A DNA stretch of 35,442 nt from Rickettsia typhi (GTDB lineage: Bacteria > Pseudomonadota > Alphaproteobacteria > Rickettsiales > UBA1997): contig CAMCAW010000011.1 of assembly GCA_945872855.1 (NCBI GenBank), forward strand, positions 1 to 35,442, given 5' to 3'. Made by a program: the position numbers and the translations under genes. Positions within the stretch are counted from its first letter, which is position 1. Each line of letters opens with the position of its first letter. Shown here in pieces: positions 25,339-33,006 of this stretch. The notes below the pieces were generated by a model that searched no databases, was not told the origin of the DNA, and was given only the letters and a program-made list of their open reading frames with translations.

Positions 25339-25509
25339 ATGCAAAATCCATTACCAATTAAATTTGAACAAGATCACTCATCAGAAAAAAATCTTCCTCT
25401 TGATGCAAAACAATTGCTGGAAATTTTAGATGAGTTGCAAGACTTCACAACCAAGCTTAGAAAAAAATTAATGGGTGAGTTGAAGCAAGACGGATCTGAC
25501 AAAAGCTAG
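25339..25509 (+). CDS. Small hypothetical protein (56 aa)
   Basis: An ATG-to-TAG ORF of 56 codons, below the ORF-track cutoff. The product is charged and soluble with no signal or membrane segment: MQNPLPIKFEQDHSSEKN is followed by LDAKQLLEILDELQDFTTKLRKKL, which looks like one amphipathic helix with a leucine repeat. It has its own TTGACA-containing upstream region and fills a gap otherwise without coding. Its last 4 bp overlap the end of the convergent membrane-protein gene. I do not recognise the family; it could be chance, though the amino-acid make-up looks coding. Confidence 0.5.
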   Translation: MQNPLPIKFEQDHSSEKNLPLDAKQLLEILDELQDFTTKLRKKLMGELKQDGSDKS

Positions 25510-25778
25510 TTTTGCGTTTCAATGTTTCGTGCCAGCACAATTCCTATGAATAAGTTGCTGGCAAAAACAATTAAAATACTCACCATTATTGTTAATATTG
25601 TGCTGAGCCTATCGTTATTGCGAAACGAAATTAATATCATAAAAAGCAAAAAACTGCTGTAAGAAATTGAAAGACAGCAAATTTTTCGAACATAAGTTGC
25701 GCAGAAAAATAATCCTGCAACCCCTGCTATTACTACAAAAAGCAACAAAGCAGAAATAAATAAATAACCAAATTCCAT
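25506..25778 (-). CDS. Small membrane protein, NuoK/MrpC-like
   Basis: A 90-aa protein with three predicted TM helices (about 5-27, 33-53, 60-82). Its order of helices and the segment LFISALLLFVVIAGVAGLFF resemble the N-terminus of NuoK/MnhC, and the last helix LSTILTIMVSILIVFASNLFIGIVLARN resembles the third helix of that family. The membrane glutamates conserved in true NuoK are not evident, so this may be a diverged relative or merely a membrane protein of similar shape. Its start codon abuts the start of the next gene on the opposite strand, and its end overlaps the end of the 56-codon ORF by 4 bp. Confidence 0.55.
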   Translation of the reverse strand: MEFGYLFISALLLFVVIAGVAGLFFCATYVRKICCLSISYSSFLLFMILISFRNNDRLSTILTIMVSILIVFASNLFIGIVLARNIETQN

Positions 25779-26282
25779 ATGAAAAAAATTGTAGTTTTTG
25801 TTTTTTCTTTAGTGTTGTTTTTTGCAACTAACATTCAAGCAGAAATCGTAAATCTACAAAAAGACGAGAAAAAATTTGGCGAATGGAAAGTTTTCTGCGA
25901 AACAGATGCGATGATGAACCTTACTCACTGCAGGATTGGTGTGAAGTTTTTCGACAATGCTTCTGCTGTTACGATTGAACCAAATAGCGTATTTTTCAAC
26001 CAATTTTTTATCACAATTCCCAAAATTCGCCTCGGAAATTTTCTGCAAATTCGCGTTGACCAAAACGATTTAACGCTGTCGCAAGTAGTAAAGGAAAGCG
26101 ATTTTGGGCTTATTGAAATTAGCGATGAACAGAAAAAATCTCTATTTACACAGATGAAAAAGGGAGATTTTTTATTTTTCCGCTTTAATATTCGCGAATC
26201 AGATAAAGAAGTGACCGCAAAAATTAATCTCAACGATTTCAGAAATGCCCTCGCTTACTACAAAGATCGCGTTTCAAAATAG
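25779..26282 (+). CDS. IalB-like secreted protein (invasion-associated locus B family)
   Basis: A 167-aa protein with signal peptide MKKIVVFVFSLVLFFATNIQA. The mature protein starts near FGEWKVFCETDAMMNLTHCRIG, with two cysteines (40 and 51) at the spacing seen in the IalB family, followed by a beta-rich domain. Residues IRLGNFLQIRVDQND match the IalB pattern of a basic, charged strand pair. In Bartonella, IalB is an outer-membrane-associated protein linked to erythrocyte invasion; other alphaproteobacterial members have unclear roles. The start ATG touches the start of the opposite-strand gene (CATATG), which leaves no room for a separate Shine-Dalgarno outside the neighbour's code. Confidence 0.7.
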   Translation: MKKIVVFVFSLVLFFATNIQAEIVNLQKDEKKFGEWKVFCETDAMMNLTHCRIGVKFFDNASAVTIEPNSVFFNQFFITIPKIRLGNFLQIRVDQNDLTLSQVVKESDFGLIEISDEQKKSLFTQMKKGDFLFFRFNIRESDKEVTAKINLNDFRNALAYYKDRVSK

Positions 26283-26340
26283 TTTTGCATGAACTTATTT
26301 TGGTTTCGCAAATAGTTTTTATACTCAAAATTTTTAAAAT

Positions 26341-27351
26341 ATGACAACACGCGTAGCAATAAATGGCTTAGGTAGAATTGGTAGATGCGTTTTGCGCGCA
26401 ATTTTTGAAGAAGCAAAATATTCTGATATAGAATTAGTTGCAGTCAATGCCAGCGCGCCTTTAGAGACATTGAAGCATTTGCTAAAATATGATTCTATTC
26501 ATGGGCGTTTTTCTAAAAATGTTGAAGTTGGTGAAAAATCTTTAATTGTTGATGACAAAAAAATCGCTCTAGTTTCTGAACGCGATCCTAAAAAATTGCC
26601 GTGGAAAGAATTAAATATTGATATTGTTTTTGAATGCACTGGCGCCTTTACAGATTACAAAGACGCACATCAACATATTGAAGCAGGCGCAAAAAAAGTT
26701 ATAATTTCTGCGCCAGCGAAGGGTGATAATGTGAAAACCATAGTTTACGGAGTCAACGATAGCGCGCTTTCATCGCAAGATGCAGTTATTTCTGTTGGCT
26801 CATGCACCACAAATTGCTTGGCACCAATTGCTAAAGCCTTAAATGACGCAATCGGCATAGAGCAAGGCTTCATGACCACAATTCATGCTTATACTAACGA
26901 TCAAAACGTAGTTGACAATCCACATAAAGATTTGCGCCGAGCTAGAGCCTGCGCGCTTTCAATGATTCCAACTTCAACTGGCGCGGCCAAAGCAATTGGC
27001 TTGGTGCTTCCAGAATTAAAGGGCAAGCTTGATGGCGGTGCGATTAGAGTACCAACGGCTAACGTCTCTATGGTTGATTTTACTTTTATCGCCTCAAAAC
27101 CAACTTCTATCGCCGAAGTTAACGAGGCCGTTAAAAAAGCCGCTGCGAGCACGATGAAAGAGGTTCTACAAATTGTTGAGGAGCCCTTAGTTTCGATTGA
27201 TTTTAATCACAGCCCTTATAGTTCTTGCTTTGACGTGGCACAAACTAAGGTGATGGGAAGTTTTGTGAAGGTGGCCTCTTGGTATGATAATGAGTGGGGT
27301 TTTTCGCTGCGAATGATTGATGTGGCTCGTTTGGTTAGTGCAAAGAAGTAG
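26341..27351 (+). CDS. gap: Glyceraldehyde-3-phosphate dehydrogenase, GapB-like
   Basis: A 336-aa enzyme interconverting glyceraldehyde-3-phosphate and 1,3-bisphosphoglycerate. The Rossmann start VAINGLGRIGR and the catalytic SCTTNC (Cys155) are intact, as is the partner histidine in MTTIHAYTND. The second beta-strand ends VAVNASAP: Ala37 stands where NAD-specific GapA has Asp. The loop DNPHKDLRRARAC (Asn193) replaces the LPHKDL form. Both resemble NADP-preferring gluconeogenic GapB of Bacillus type. Cofactor use is therefore inferred as NADP or dual, and the physiological direction as gluconeogenic. No pgk or other glycolytic gene is adjacent; the region downstream is a decayed IS element. 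Confidence 0.93.
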   Translation: MTTRVAINGLGRIGRCVLRAIFEEAKYSDIELVAVNASAPLETLKHLLKYDSIHGRFSKNVEVGEKSLIVDDKKIALVSERDPKKLPWKELNIDIVFECTGAFTDYKDAHQHIEAGAKKVIISAPAKGDNVKTIVYGVNDSALSSQDAVISVGSCTTNCLAPIAKALNDAIGIEQGFMTTIHAYTNDQNVVDNPHKDLRRARACALSMIPTSTGAAKAIGLVLPELKGKLDGGAIRVPTANVSMVDFTFIASKPTSIAEVNEAVKKAAASTMKEVLQIVEEPLVSIDFNHSPYSSCFDVAQTKVMGSFVKVASWYDNEWGFSLRMIDVARLVSAKK

Positions 27352-27377
27352 AAGCCTTAAGAATTGAGCACTTAGAA

Positions 27378-28105
27378 GGGAGCGTCCATAACTCCGTGTC
27401 AAATCCTAATTTAGGCTAAATCTAATTTCAGCCTGCCTGAAAAAAATATATCCAGCTGCCCAACAATCAGGCTCCAATTTTGCACTGGCTGATTATTCCA
27501 TTTCTTCGCGATATTTTTAATCGCCAAATAAATTAATTTCTCAAGCGCTGCTTGGCTGGTAAAAGAGCCATTAGTTTTAGTAACCTTACGGATCTGCCTG
27601 TGCAGGCCCTCCACAGCATTTGTAACATAAATCATTTTCCGAATCTCCCCTCAGAACATTTAAAATATCGCGATAAATTATGCCGGTTATTATTCCAAGA
27701 TTTTAGAACTAGCGGATATTTTTGCCCCATTTTTCTTCAAGGTCGACGAGCCTGACTTCCGCTAAATCCTTGCTGTTAGCCTTGTAAAATTCCTTCAAAT
27801 CCACCATAAATTCTTTCTGATTTTTTGACGCAATATATTTAAAGAATTTCTAATTTGATGAATCACACAAAGCTGAATTTCTGTTTTGGGGAATATTGAA
27901 TTTATTGCTTCTGGACAAGTTTTACTTACAACTCATTCCTTTAAAAAAAATAAATATTTATGAGTAAGGCCTTTGAGAATCAATACAAGCGATAAGAATA
28001 TCTTTAACGCCTCGATTTTGTAGATCAGTTAAATTGATGATTTAGAAATTTCTATTCCGTAAATTTCTTCAATATAGCGGAACTTTTTAAGCTAGGAAGA
28101 TTTTT
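27378..28105 (-). mobile_element. Decayed IS256-family insertion sequence
   Basis: This stretch has no intact gene. On the minus strand it encodes broken pieces of a Mutator-type (IS256) transposase. The right end near 27378-27402 (GGGAGCGTCCATAACTCCGTGTC on plus) resembles an IS256-type terminal repeat; no matching repeat is seen at the other end, which abuts the cca stop codon, so the left end is lost. No target duplication was recognised. Confidence 0.8.
27414..28080 (-). pseudogene. IS256-family transposase remnant
   Basis: Reading the minus strand, the fragments occur in transposase order: YIEEIYGIEISKSS, then LTDLQNRGVKDILIACIDS, PEAINSIFPKTEIQLCVIHQIRNSLKY, KEFMVDLKEFYKANSKDLAEVRLVDLEEKWG and finally MIYVTNAVEGLHRQIRKVTKTNGSF to the stop. 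They lie in different frames with stops between them. The middle of the DDE domain, between the first and second piece, is deleted, as is the N-terminus. It cannot encode an active transposase. Only the last 74 codons appear as an ORF in the track (27411-27635). Confidence 0.88.
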
Positions 28106-28106
28106 A

Positions 28107-29342
28107 CTATTTAAAAGAATTAAGAATTTCTAACAAATCGCTCTGCTGCAATTTAAAATCACTATCAATCCAAAGTTTTTTTGTTTGCGACAAAACCCTT
28201 CCAATCTCTTTTCCTCTAATTCCCCGCACCATCAAATCATCGCCATTAATTGGAAAATTTGGCAAAACAAAATCATCAATAAATTTTAATAATTTTTTTG
28301 CCTCGCTAATCTCATAAGAATTTTGCGATAAGCTAAGCAAATAAAAATCGCGCACAAAATGTTTTTCTTCAAACACCAACAACTCTCTCAGAGCTTTATA
28401 ATCGAGGCTTAAGGTGGTATTGCAAGTTTTTACAAACAAGAATCTGAAATATTCTTTTTCGTGATTTGAGAAATTTAAATGCAAGAAAGCTTCCTGCAGA
28501 TTAATGCCTTGATCAAAAATTAAAGCTGCGAATTTAAGATGGTCAGAAAGATTGATTTTAAAGGGCTCTTCAAGACTTAATATTTTTTTTAAATTTTCAA
28601 TTTGTAACTTTGCAGAAAAAATTTCTGCTCTAATTCCACAATTTTCTAATTCTTCAAAAATCCATATTAATCTCTCATTTTCAGCCGCTGCAAAAGTTTT
28701 TAAAATTTCGTTTCTAATTCTATCGGCCGATAAAAATTTAATACTATTTTTATGAGTAATACATGCTTCTAACCCTTCATTATCAAGCTCTGCGGCATAT
28801 CTGCAACTAAAGCGGAAAAAACGCAAAATTCGCAAAAAATCTTCTTCAATTCTTTGCGAGGCGTCGCCAATAAATTTAACTTTGCGAGACTTTAAATCAG
28901 AAATTCCATCGAAGTAATCATGCACCAAGCCTTGATTATCAAGGTAAAGCGCGTTCATAGTGAAATCACGACGAGCGGCATCAAAAAAATAATCATCAAT
29001 AAATTCTGGTTCACAATGACGACCATTATGCTCGCTATCCTTACGCAGAGTAGTGATCTCGAAATGTTGATGATTAATAACAGCAGTAATCGTGCCAAAC
29101 TTAATGCCCGTTGGAACCGCGTGAATATTATTTTGCAACAGAATTTCTATTACTTTTTGTGGCAAAAATTTTGTAGCAAAATCGAAATCTTTCGCTTTCA
29201 ATCCCATTATACTATCCCTTACACAACCACCAACCAAGCGGATTGCATCACTATCTTCTTTCAAAAAAATCTCAAAAATTTTTTTAACTTCTAGCGGAAG
29301 ATTTTTGATTAAGTCTGGATTTGAAAAAGTTTTTCCCGTCAT
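28107..29342 (-). CDS. cca: CCA tRNA nucleotidyltransferase / poly(A) polymerase family
   Basis: A 411-aa class II nucleotidyltransferase that adds or repairs the 3' CCA of tRNAs. The head has IRLVGGCVRDSIMGLKAKDFDFAT (GG motif and DxD metal ligands), then the RRDFTMNALYLD motif and DGISDLKSRKVKFIGDASQRIEEDFLRILRFFRFSCRY, the neck signature. The C-terminal half is helical. No HD phosphohydrolase motif was seen. It is the last gene of a minus-strand run that begins at lspA and is 82 bp after lpxI. The only tRNA gene in the window encodes its own CCA, so repair is one likely use. Confidence 0.92.
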   Translation of the reverse strand: MTGKTFSNPDLIKNLPLEVKKIFEIFLKEDSDAIRLVGGCVRDSIMGLKAKDFDFATKFLPQKVIEILLQNNIHAVPTGIKFGTITAVINHQHFEITTLRKDSEHNGRHCEPEFIDDYFFDAARRDFTMNALYLDNQGLVHDYFDGISDLKSRKVKFIGDASQRIEEDFLRILRFFRFSCRYAAELDNEGLEACITHKNSIKFLSADRIRNEILKTFAAAENERLIWIFEELENCGIRAEIFSAKLQIENLKKILSLEEPFKINLSDHLKFAALIFDQGINLQEAFLHLNFSNHEKEYFRFLFVKTCNTTLSLDYKALRELLVFEEKHFVRDFYLLSLSQNSYEISEAKKLLKFIDDFVLPNFPINGDDLMVRGIRGKEIGRVLSQTKKLWIDSDFKLQQSDLLEILNSFK

Positions 29343-29424
29343 TTTTTAGGAATTTTTTAAAAAAATTTTATTTTTTTCTAATCGCAAGCTGCCATTTTTT
29401 TAAAATAAAAACAGCTGCAAAAAA

Positions 29425-30249
29425 CTAGATCGCTATTAAAAAAATTCCCGATTCATCAGCTAATTTAGCTACTTCACCTTTGTCAATAATTAGCGTTACA
29501 CCAGCTTGAATCGCAATTCCATTGATTCCATGCAACTTGCAATTTTTAATTGTATCGACACCAATCGTTGGCAAATCAACTTTGCCTGATTGATTTAATT
29601 TTTTCATCTTCACTAAAATTGCATCTTTCTTAAAGGCAATATTGAGATCGCCACACCTTTTAATCATGGCGTCCGTGCCTTCTGCCGCCTCAACTGCAAT
29701 GATTTGTTTTTGCGCCACAATCACAGATTGTCCAATATCAAATTCAGACATTGTACGAATAGCCTTGCGCGCCAAGTCAATATCTGCAAGGCTTTGCGCA
29801 GTTGGCTGCAATTTTGTTAATACTGATTTCTTTGCTACAATATCGTTTAAAAATTCATCAATCTTCACAATTTTTAATCCTTCTTTTTCAAAAAAGTTAA
29901 TTACGGCCCTTAGAACCGCATCATCTCCAAGAATTTTACTCGCAATAATTTTTGCCAATAAAATTGCACCTTTTTTATCAACCTTAATCTCAGAAAAACT
30001 AGGCTTATTAACTGCGCCAATAAAAATAAGATTCTTAATTTGATTTTGCTGCAAAATTTCAAGAAATTTTCCAACGCTGCCGTAATGCAATTTGATTGGG
30101 CTGAGCGCAGAATAATCAATTTCATAATCCTCAGATTCAAGCAAGAATAACAAAAATTTTCTGCCATTTTTCTGACAATTTTCAATCAACATTTTTGGCA
30201 AAGCGCCGCGTCCAGCAAAAATTGCAATTGGCTCTGATGATGGAATCAT
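29425..30249 (-). CDS. lpxI: UDP-2,3-diacylglucosamine diphosphatase LpxI (DUF1009)
   Basis: A 274-aa lipid A enzyme that hydrolyses UDP-2,3-diacylglucosamine to lipid X and UMP, the step done by LpxH in enterobacteria. It begins EPIAIFAGRGALPKMLIENC and has the family C-terminal segment KVDLPTIGVDTIKNCKLHGINGIAIQAGVTLIID. LpxI is mainly alphaproteobacterial, which supports the lineage call. In many relatives it lies among lpxA/lpxB genes; here it sits between cca and a reductase, so the lpx cluster is dispersed. Catalytic Asp region intact by eye. Confidence 0.92.
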   Translation of the reverse strand: MIPSSEPIAIFAGRGALPKMLIENCQKNGRKFLLFLLESEDYEIDYSALSPIKLHYGSVGKFLEILQQNQIKNLIFIGAVNKPSFSEIKVDKKGAILLAKIIASKILGDDAVLRAVINFFEKEGLKIVKIDEFLNDIVAKKSVLTKLQPTAQSLADIDLARKAIRTMSEFDIGQSVIVAQKQIIAVEAAEGTDAMIKRCGDLNIAFKKDAILVKMKKLNQSGKVDLPTIGVDTIKNCKLHGINGIAIQAGVTLIIDKGEVAKLADESGIFLIAI

Positions 30250-30285
30250 AAAAATAATTTTGTCGTAACAATAAAAAATCTTAAA

Positions 30286-31038
30286 TCACCCTGCATGGTT
30301 CAAACTAGAGGCCCCGTCAACAAAAATAATCTCGCCGCTAATAAAATCATTCGCCAACAAAAACTCTAATGTTTGACAAATATTTTTCGCCTCACCTTTT
30401 TTATGCAGCGGAATTCTTTTGATTAATTTTTCAACATATTCTGGCGCGCTTTTTTTCTCGTTAACATTGTTAAGAATAAACCCCGGAGCAATGCCATTCA
30501 CCCTAATATTTGGCGCCAATTCAAGTGCTAACATTTTTGTTAATTCAGCTAAATTTTTTTTGCTAAGCAGGTAATAAAAATAATTTGTATCGAAGCGCGC
30601 AATGTTTTTATCGATCATGTTTATAATCTGCGCATCATTGATTTTGCTAGATATAACGTGCTTCGCAAATTCTTTTGCTAAAATTAATGGCGAGATAAAA
30701 TGTATATTTAGATTATCCATCAACTCACTTTCTGGCGCTGTTAAAAATTTTGACTCGTGAAAAACTGAAGCGTTATTGACCAATAAATTTAGGTGCGGAA
30801 ATTTTTTTATAACATCTATAGCTAACTTTTTCGCTGCTGCAAATTGCTGCAAATCGCCCTGAAAAATTTCGCATTCTACTTTAAATTTTTGCTTAATTTC
30901 ATCAGCTATTTTCTGCGCTTCTGCTTTCGAATTATTATAGTGAATTGCAATATCAAAACCCTGTTCAGCCAATGTATAAGCCATTTCAAGGCCTAATCTT
31001 TTTGCTGATCCAGTAATTAATGCCGCACTATTCTTCAT
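30286..31038 (-). CDS. SDR oxidoreductase, pteridine reductase (PTR1/FolM)-like
   Basis: A 250-aa short-chain dehydrogenase with cofactor motif [15 protein letters not shown] and IHYNNS, the basic NADPH-preferring type, and NNAS after strand 4. At the active site IINMIDKN carries Asp143 where most SDRs have Ser; Tyr156 and Lys160 (YLLSK) follow. Asp-Tyr-Lys plus [15 protein letters not shown] match pteridine reductase PTR1 and FolM, which reduce biopterin, folate or dihydromonapterin. The ORF track starts at 31077; the ATG at 31038 is chosen because it puts the Rossmann motif 7 residues in and overlaps obgE by 11 bp. Activity as a pterin/folate reductase is inferred; generic SDR is the fallback. 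Confidence 0.78.
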   Translation of the reverse strand: MKNSAALITGSAKRLGLEMAYTLAEQGFDIAIHYNNSKAEAQKIADEIKQKFKVECEIFQGDLQQFAAAKKLAIDVIKKFPHLNLLVNNASVFHESKFLTAPESELMDNLNIHFISPLILAKEFAKHVISSKINDAQIINMIDKNIARFDTNYFYYLLSKKNLAELTKMLALELAPNIRVNGIAPGFILNNVNEKKSAPEYVEKLIKRIPLHKKGEAKNICQTLEFLLANDFISGEIIFVDGASSLNHAG

Positions 31039-32053
31039 TTTGTTTTCTATATTCTTCAATATTTTTATAAAGTGCACGCAACACTTCCTTTACACCTTTA
31101 TTGGTTGCAGCAGAAATTGTAAAAACTTTTTGCTTTTTGCCATATTTTTTAGCGATAAAATTTTGTAATTTTTTGGTTTTATCCTTCAACTCTTCCTCGC
31201 TAAGAAGATCTATTTTATTGAGCGCAACGATTTCTACTTTTTCAAGCAACTCTTCACTATAGCCTGCAAGCTCGCCTCTAATTATGCGATAATTTTCGAG
31301 CACATCTTCTGCAGAAGCATCGATTAAATGCAGCAAAACACCACATCTTTCAACATGGCGCAAGAAGCGATCGCCAAGGCCACGCCCTTCAGATGCGCCT
31401 TCAATTAATCCCGGAATATCAGCCAAAACAAATTCGTGATTATCGATATAAACTACGCCTAATTGTGGCTTTAAAGTTGTAAAAGGATAATCGGCGATTT
31501 TTGGTTTAGCGCGAGTTGTGGCGGCGAGAAAGGTTGATTTTCCTGCATTGGGCATGCCTAACAAACCAGAATCGGATAATAACTTTAGCTGCAATCTCAC
31601 CCAAAATTTTTCACCCGCCTCACCCGGTTGAGCATAAGTTGGCGCTTGTTTTACAGAAGATTTAAAGTTGCTATTGCCAAGCCCACCACGCCCGCCACGC
31701 GAGATAATAACCAGCTCGCCGGGCGTCATCATGTCGGCCAATATTTCAGAGGTATCTTCACGAAAAATTTGCGTGCCAAGCGGAACTTTCAGAACTAAAT
31801 CATCGCCCGAAATACCGCTTCTATTGGCGCCTTGACCGCGCTTGCCATTGTCTGCAGCAAAATGTTGCTGATAACGATAATCGATCAAAGTGTTGAGATC
31901 TTTGGTGCATTCAAAAATGATACTACCGCCGCGCCCGCCGTCGCCGCCATCGGGCCCGCCTTCAGCAATAAATTTCTCGCGGCGAAAACTTGAGGCTCCA
32001 GCCCCGCCACTGCCAGATTGAATACAGATTTTTGCTTCGTCGATGAATTGCAT
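31028..32053 (-). CDS. obgE: Obg family GTPase ObgE/CgtA
   Basis: A 341-aa GTPase acting in 50S ribosome assembly and stress/cell-cycle control. The Obg fold (1-158) is glycine-rich: [30 protein letters not shown]. The G domain has G1 [10 protein letters not shown]3 [17 protein letters not shown]4 NKID. The C-terminus is short, as in alphaproteobacteria, without the OCT domain of longer Obgs. It overlaps the SDR gene and follows the IMPase gene by 15 bp, part of the long minus-strand run. Confidence 0.96.
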   Translation of the reverse strand: MQFIDEAKICIQSGSGGAGASSFRREKFIAEGGPDGGDGGRGGSIIFECTKDLNTLIDYRYQQHFAADNGKRGQGANRSGISGDDLVLKVPLGTQIFREDTSEILADMMTPGELVIISRGGRGGLGNSNFKSSVKQAPTYAQPGEAGEKFWVRLQLKLLSDSGLLGMPNAGKSTFLAATTRAKPKIADYPFTTLKPQLGVVYIDNHEFVLADIPGLIEGASEGRGLGDRFLRHVERCGVLLHLIDASAEDVLENYRIIRGELAGYSEELLEKVEIVALNKIDLLSEEELKDKTKKLQNFIAKKYGKKQKVFTISAATNKGVKEVLRALYKNIEEYRKQNEE

Positions 32054-32068
32054 ATTTTTTTATAATGT

Positions 32069-32812
32069 CTATTGCGAGAAGTCGATTACGCCATTGCTCG
32101 CTAAAATGAATTTGTCGTTTTCGATAACCTTGCCTCCAGCCTCGCGCACCAAGAGCATGAACGGTTTTAGATATTCGTAATTCCAATTTTTAAAGAAGGC
32201 TAAATCGAAGCGCGAACTTGATAAATATGCAAGCTCTAAAGTGCGGCAGCCATAGTTGCGCAAGCCATAGCTCTTCAATTTTAACGATTCACGAACTTCT
32301 TTGGTGAAGTATGAATTATCGTCTAGAGACAGTAACGGCACATCGCTAATTCCTCTTTTTGAAACACGAAGGCGACGGTTGTTTAAGTAGGCTCCGAAGC
32401 CTTTTTCGCAATAATAAAGTTCGCTGCCAATAACTTTGCTAATTGCAACCGAGATCGATTCTTTCGTGCCATCTGGGCTGATATGTTCAATTGCCACCGC
32501 AACCGTGAAGTCTGGAATGCTTCGCACCAAGCTGCTCAAGCCATCAACAACAAAAATTGTGAATGAATATTCTGCGTTGGCGCTGCGGATAATTTTTTCA
32601 CCATCAGAAAATATAATGTTATATTCTGGACGAAATTTTGTAAGGTCGTCTATCAGGATTTCCTTGATGCGGTTGTAGCACGCATTGGCAAATTTGATTG
32701 CCGAAACTGGATTGGTTTGCAAGTTTTCTAACTCAGAAAAATCGCGCGGTAAACGATCTGTGGCTTTTTCGATGGCCTTAAGAACGATGTTTAAATTTGC
32801 ACTATATCTCAT
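32069..32812 (-). CDS. SuhB/inositol monophosphatase family protein lacking most metal ligands
   Basis: A 247-aa protein of the IMPase fold, recognisable by RSIPDFTVAVAIEH, EKGFGAYLNNRRLRVS and LLVREAGGKVIEN at the usual places. The catalytic motifs are altered. The GEE motif reads FSDGEK; the DPLDGT motif reads FVVDGLS, keeping only Asp90; and the WD of the third motif reads W210-N211. Metal-dependent phosphatase activity should be absent or greatly reduced. SuhB has a known non-catalytic role in rRNA antitermination, so the protein may be kept for that or another binding role. It lies 2 bp after the lipoprotein gene and 15 bp before obgE. Confidence 0.85.
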   Translation of the reverse strand: MRYSANLNIVLKAIEKATDRLPRDFSELENLQTNPVSAIKFANACYNRIKEILIDDLTKFRPEYNIIFSDGEKIIRSANAEYSFTIFVVDGLSSLVRSIPDFTVAVAIEHISPDGTKESISVAISKVIGSELYYCEKGFGAYLNNRRLRVSKRGISDVPLLSLDDNSYFTKEVRESLKLKSYGLRNYGCRTLELAYLSSSRFDLAFFKNWNYEYLKPFMLLVREAGGKVIENDKFILASNGVIDFSQ

Positions 32813-32814
32813 TT

Positions 32815-33006
32815 TTATTCACTTTTTAATAATAGGTCTTTTAACTTAGCAATATCGGCGTCCTTCTGCTGTTCGTTTATCTTCTCGGGGTTAGCCGGAT
32901 CTGGAACTTCAGCAAAATTTGGTGGTATAATTAATGGATCGTCAGGCGTTTTATTTGCGCAAGAATTGAGTAGAAAAATTGTTAAAAATAAAATTGATTT
33001 TTTCAT
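32815..33006 (-). CDS. Small DUF3035-like lipoprotein
   Basis: A 63-aa lipoprotein with signal MKKSILFLTIFLLNSC; the lipobox LNSC places the acylated Cys at 16. The mature part NKTPDDPLIIPPNFAEVPDPANPEK resembles the motif PxxPL.vPPdF.LP.P of alphaproteobacterial DUF3035 proteins, whose genes often lie next to lspA. It is shorter than usual DUF3035 members, so it may be a reduced form. The last residues are Lys/Asp-rich. Its start overlaps the lspA stop by 4 bp. Function unknown; a role at the outer membrane is likely from its lipidation. Confidence 0.72.
   Translation of the reverse strand: MKKSILFLTIFLLNSCANKTPDDPLIIPPNFAEVPDPANPEKINEQQKDADIAKLKDLLLKSE

Noticed and set aside
27552-27755. 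67-aa plus-strand ORF in the IS remnant
   Set aside because: Antisense to transposase fragments; not a gene.
29343-29424. A/T-rich gap between cca and lpxI checked for a terminator
   Set aside because: It contains repeated CAGCT words and T/A runs but no stable stem followed by a T-tract on the minus strand.
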